DNA of 64,000 nt from Pseudomonas viridiflava. Lineage in GTDB: Bacteria; Pseudomonadota; Gammaproteobacteria; Pseudomonadales; Pseudomonadaceae. The stretch covers positions 1 through 64,000 of the forward strand of contig NZ_UWFN01000328.1 in NCBI RefSeq assembly GCF_900602065.1, given 5' to 3'. The notes under the pieces are model-generated. The model searched no databases and had not been told where the DNA came from. It saw only the letters and a list, made by a program, of their open reading frames with translations. The translations under genes were made by a program, and so were the position numbers. Every line of letters starts with the position of its first letter. Positions within the stretch are counted from its first letter, which is position 1. This document shows, in pieces, positions 63,352 through 64,000 of the stretch.

Positions 63352-64000
63352 TTACAAGTCGCCGAAGAAACGCTTCACACCGTCAAACCAGCCAGTGGCT
63401 TTCGGGGAGTGAGAGCTATCGCCTTCAAGCGTTGAGCGGAACTCTTCGAGCAGTTCACGCTGACGACGACCCAGATTGACCGGAGTCTCGACAGCAACAC
63501 GGCACATCAAGTCCCCCGCACCGCCGCCACGTACCGGCGCTACGCCCTTACCACGCAAGCGGAACTGCTTGCCCGTCTGGGTACCCTCAGGAATCTTCAG
63601 CTTGACGCGACCATCAAGCGTAGGCACTTCCAGCTCACCACCCAGGGCGGCATCCGTGAAGCTGATAGGCACTTCGCAGAACAGATGCTTACCGTCACGC
63701 TGGAAGATCGCGTGCTCGCGCACATTGATTACCACGTAAAGGTCGCCGGTTGGCCCGCCTTGCGTACCCGCCTCACCTTCACCGGAAAGACGAATACGGT
63801 CGCCGGTATCTACTCCAGGCGGCACTTTCACAGCGAGCGTCTTGTACTCTTCGACACGGCCTTCGCCGTGGCACGAGTCGCACGGATCGGAAATGATCTT
63901 GCCGTTGCCGTGGCAACGCGGGCAGGTTTGCTGCACCGAGAAGAACCCTTGCTGCATGCGAACCTGACCAATACCGCCGCACGTCGGGCAGGTAACAGGC
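63352..64000 (-). CDS. dnaJ: chaperone DnaJ, C-terminal part (cut by window end)
   Basis: Hsp40 co-chaperone of DnaK. Only the C-terminal portion, about 216 codons, is inside; the frame is open to 64000. Visible are three of the four CxxCxGxG zinc repeats (C-P-T-C-G-G, C-P-R-C-H-G, C-D-S-C-H-G), then C-terminal domains I and II and the end W-F-D-G-V-K-R-F-F-G-D-L. The J domain and Gly/Phe region lie beyond the right edge. Followed by dapB. Confidence 0.96.
   Translation of the reverse strand, partial: PVTCPTCGGIGQVRMQQGFFSVQQTCPRCHGNGKIISDPCDSCHGEGRVEEYKTLAVKVPPGVDTGDRIRLSGEGEAGTQGGPTGDLYVVINVREHAIFQRDGKHLFCEVPISFTDAALGGELEVPTLDGRVKLKIPEGTQTGKQFRLRGKGVAPVRGGGAGDLMCRVAVETPVNLGRRQRELLEEFRSTLEGDSSHSPKATGWFDGVKRFFGDL

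Overview
The window is chromosomal DNA from a Pseudomonas species, most likely of the fluorescens/syringae side of the genus; the species is not resolved. The support is the gene order dnaJ-dapB-carAB-greA, yhbY, rlmE-ftsH-folP-glmM-tpiA-secG, tRNA-Leu, tRNA-fMet, rimP-nusA-infB-rbfA-truB-rpsO-pnp. The genus-specific block dksA-gluQ-cbrX-cbrA-cbrB-crcZ-pcnB-folK-panB-panC and a single Fur-controlled prrF sRNA point the same way. It is almost entirely conserved core genome. I see no prophage, insertion sequence, CRISPR array or defence island.

Layout, left to right. 1-240: two tandem leftward sigma70 promoters with GC-rich discriminators, probably driving an rRNA operon that lies outside the left edge. 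238-6640: leftward msrPQ (repair of periplasmic methionine sulfoxide), pssA, and the branched-chain operon ilvI-ilvN-ilvC. 6635-13240: a DUF4124 protein, the cell-wall block mrcB-lpoP-yqcC, a kinase-like fusion protein, a pentapeptide protein and a TfoX-C-like protein. 13270-13420: prrF. 13480-17661: deoC, a small Rieske protein, sfsA, an aminotransferase and dksA. 17967-28197: gluQ, the CbrAB carbon/nitrogen two-component system with its sRNA CrcZ, then pcnB, folK and panBC. 28537-40073: pgi, a small DUF3077/DUF6124-like protein, acs, an MpaB-type oxygenase, a thiolase, an rRNA-methyltransferase-like protein, and a DUF748/DUF2845 pair. 40466-64000: a BON-domain protein, then long leftward runs of translation, RNA metabolism, envelope and pyrimidine/arginine genes, ending inside dnaJ.

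How the parts connect. CbrA/CbrB sense carbon and nitrogen state and activate sigma54-dependent crcZ. CrcZ carries several A-rich CA motifs that titrate the Hfq/Crc repressor. The acs leader in the same window carries an AAnAAnAA motif beside its ribosome-binding site, so acs is a plausible output of that circuit. PrrF is the iron-starvation sRNA. The tRNA-fMet/rimP/nusA/infB/rbfA/truB/rpsO/pnp run groups initiation, ribosome maturation and RNA decay.

The most unusual signal is a set of nine REPIN-like inverted repeats of six sequence families between genes. All share the outer word TGTnGGAGC or TGTGGGACC but differ completely inside. Other items worth checking are a carAB leader terminator/attenuator, a predicted sigma54 promoter before the BON gene, the absence of panD between panC and pgi, and start-codon choices (TTG for ftsH, GTG for ilvI) set by the ribosome-binding sites. 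I found no clearly new multi-gene system.
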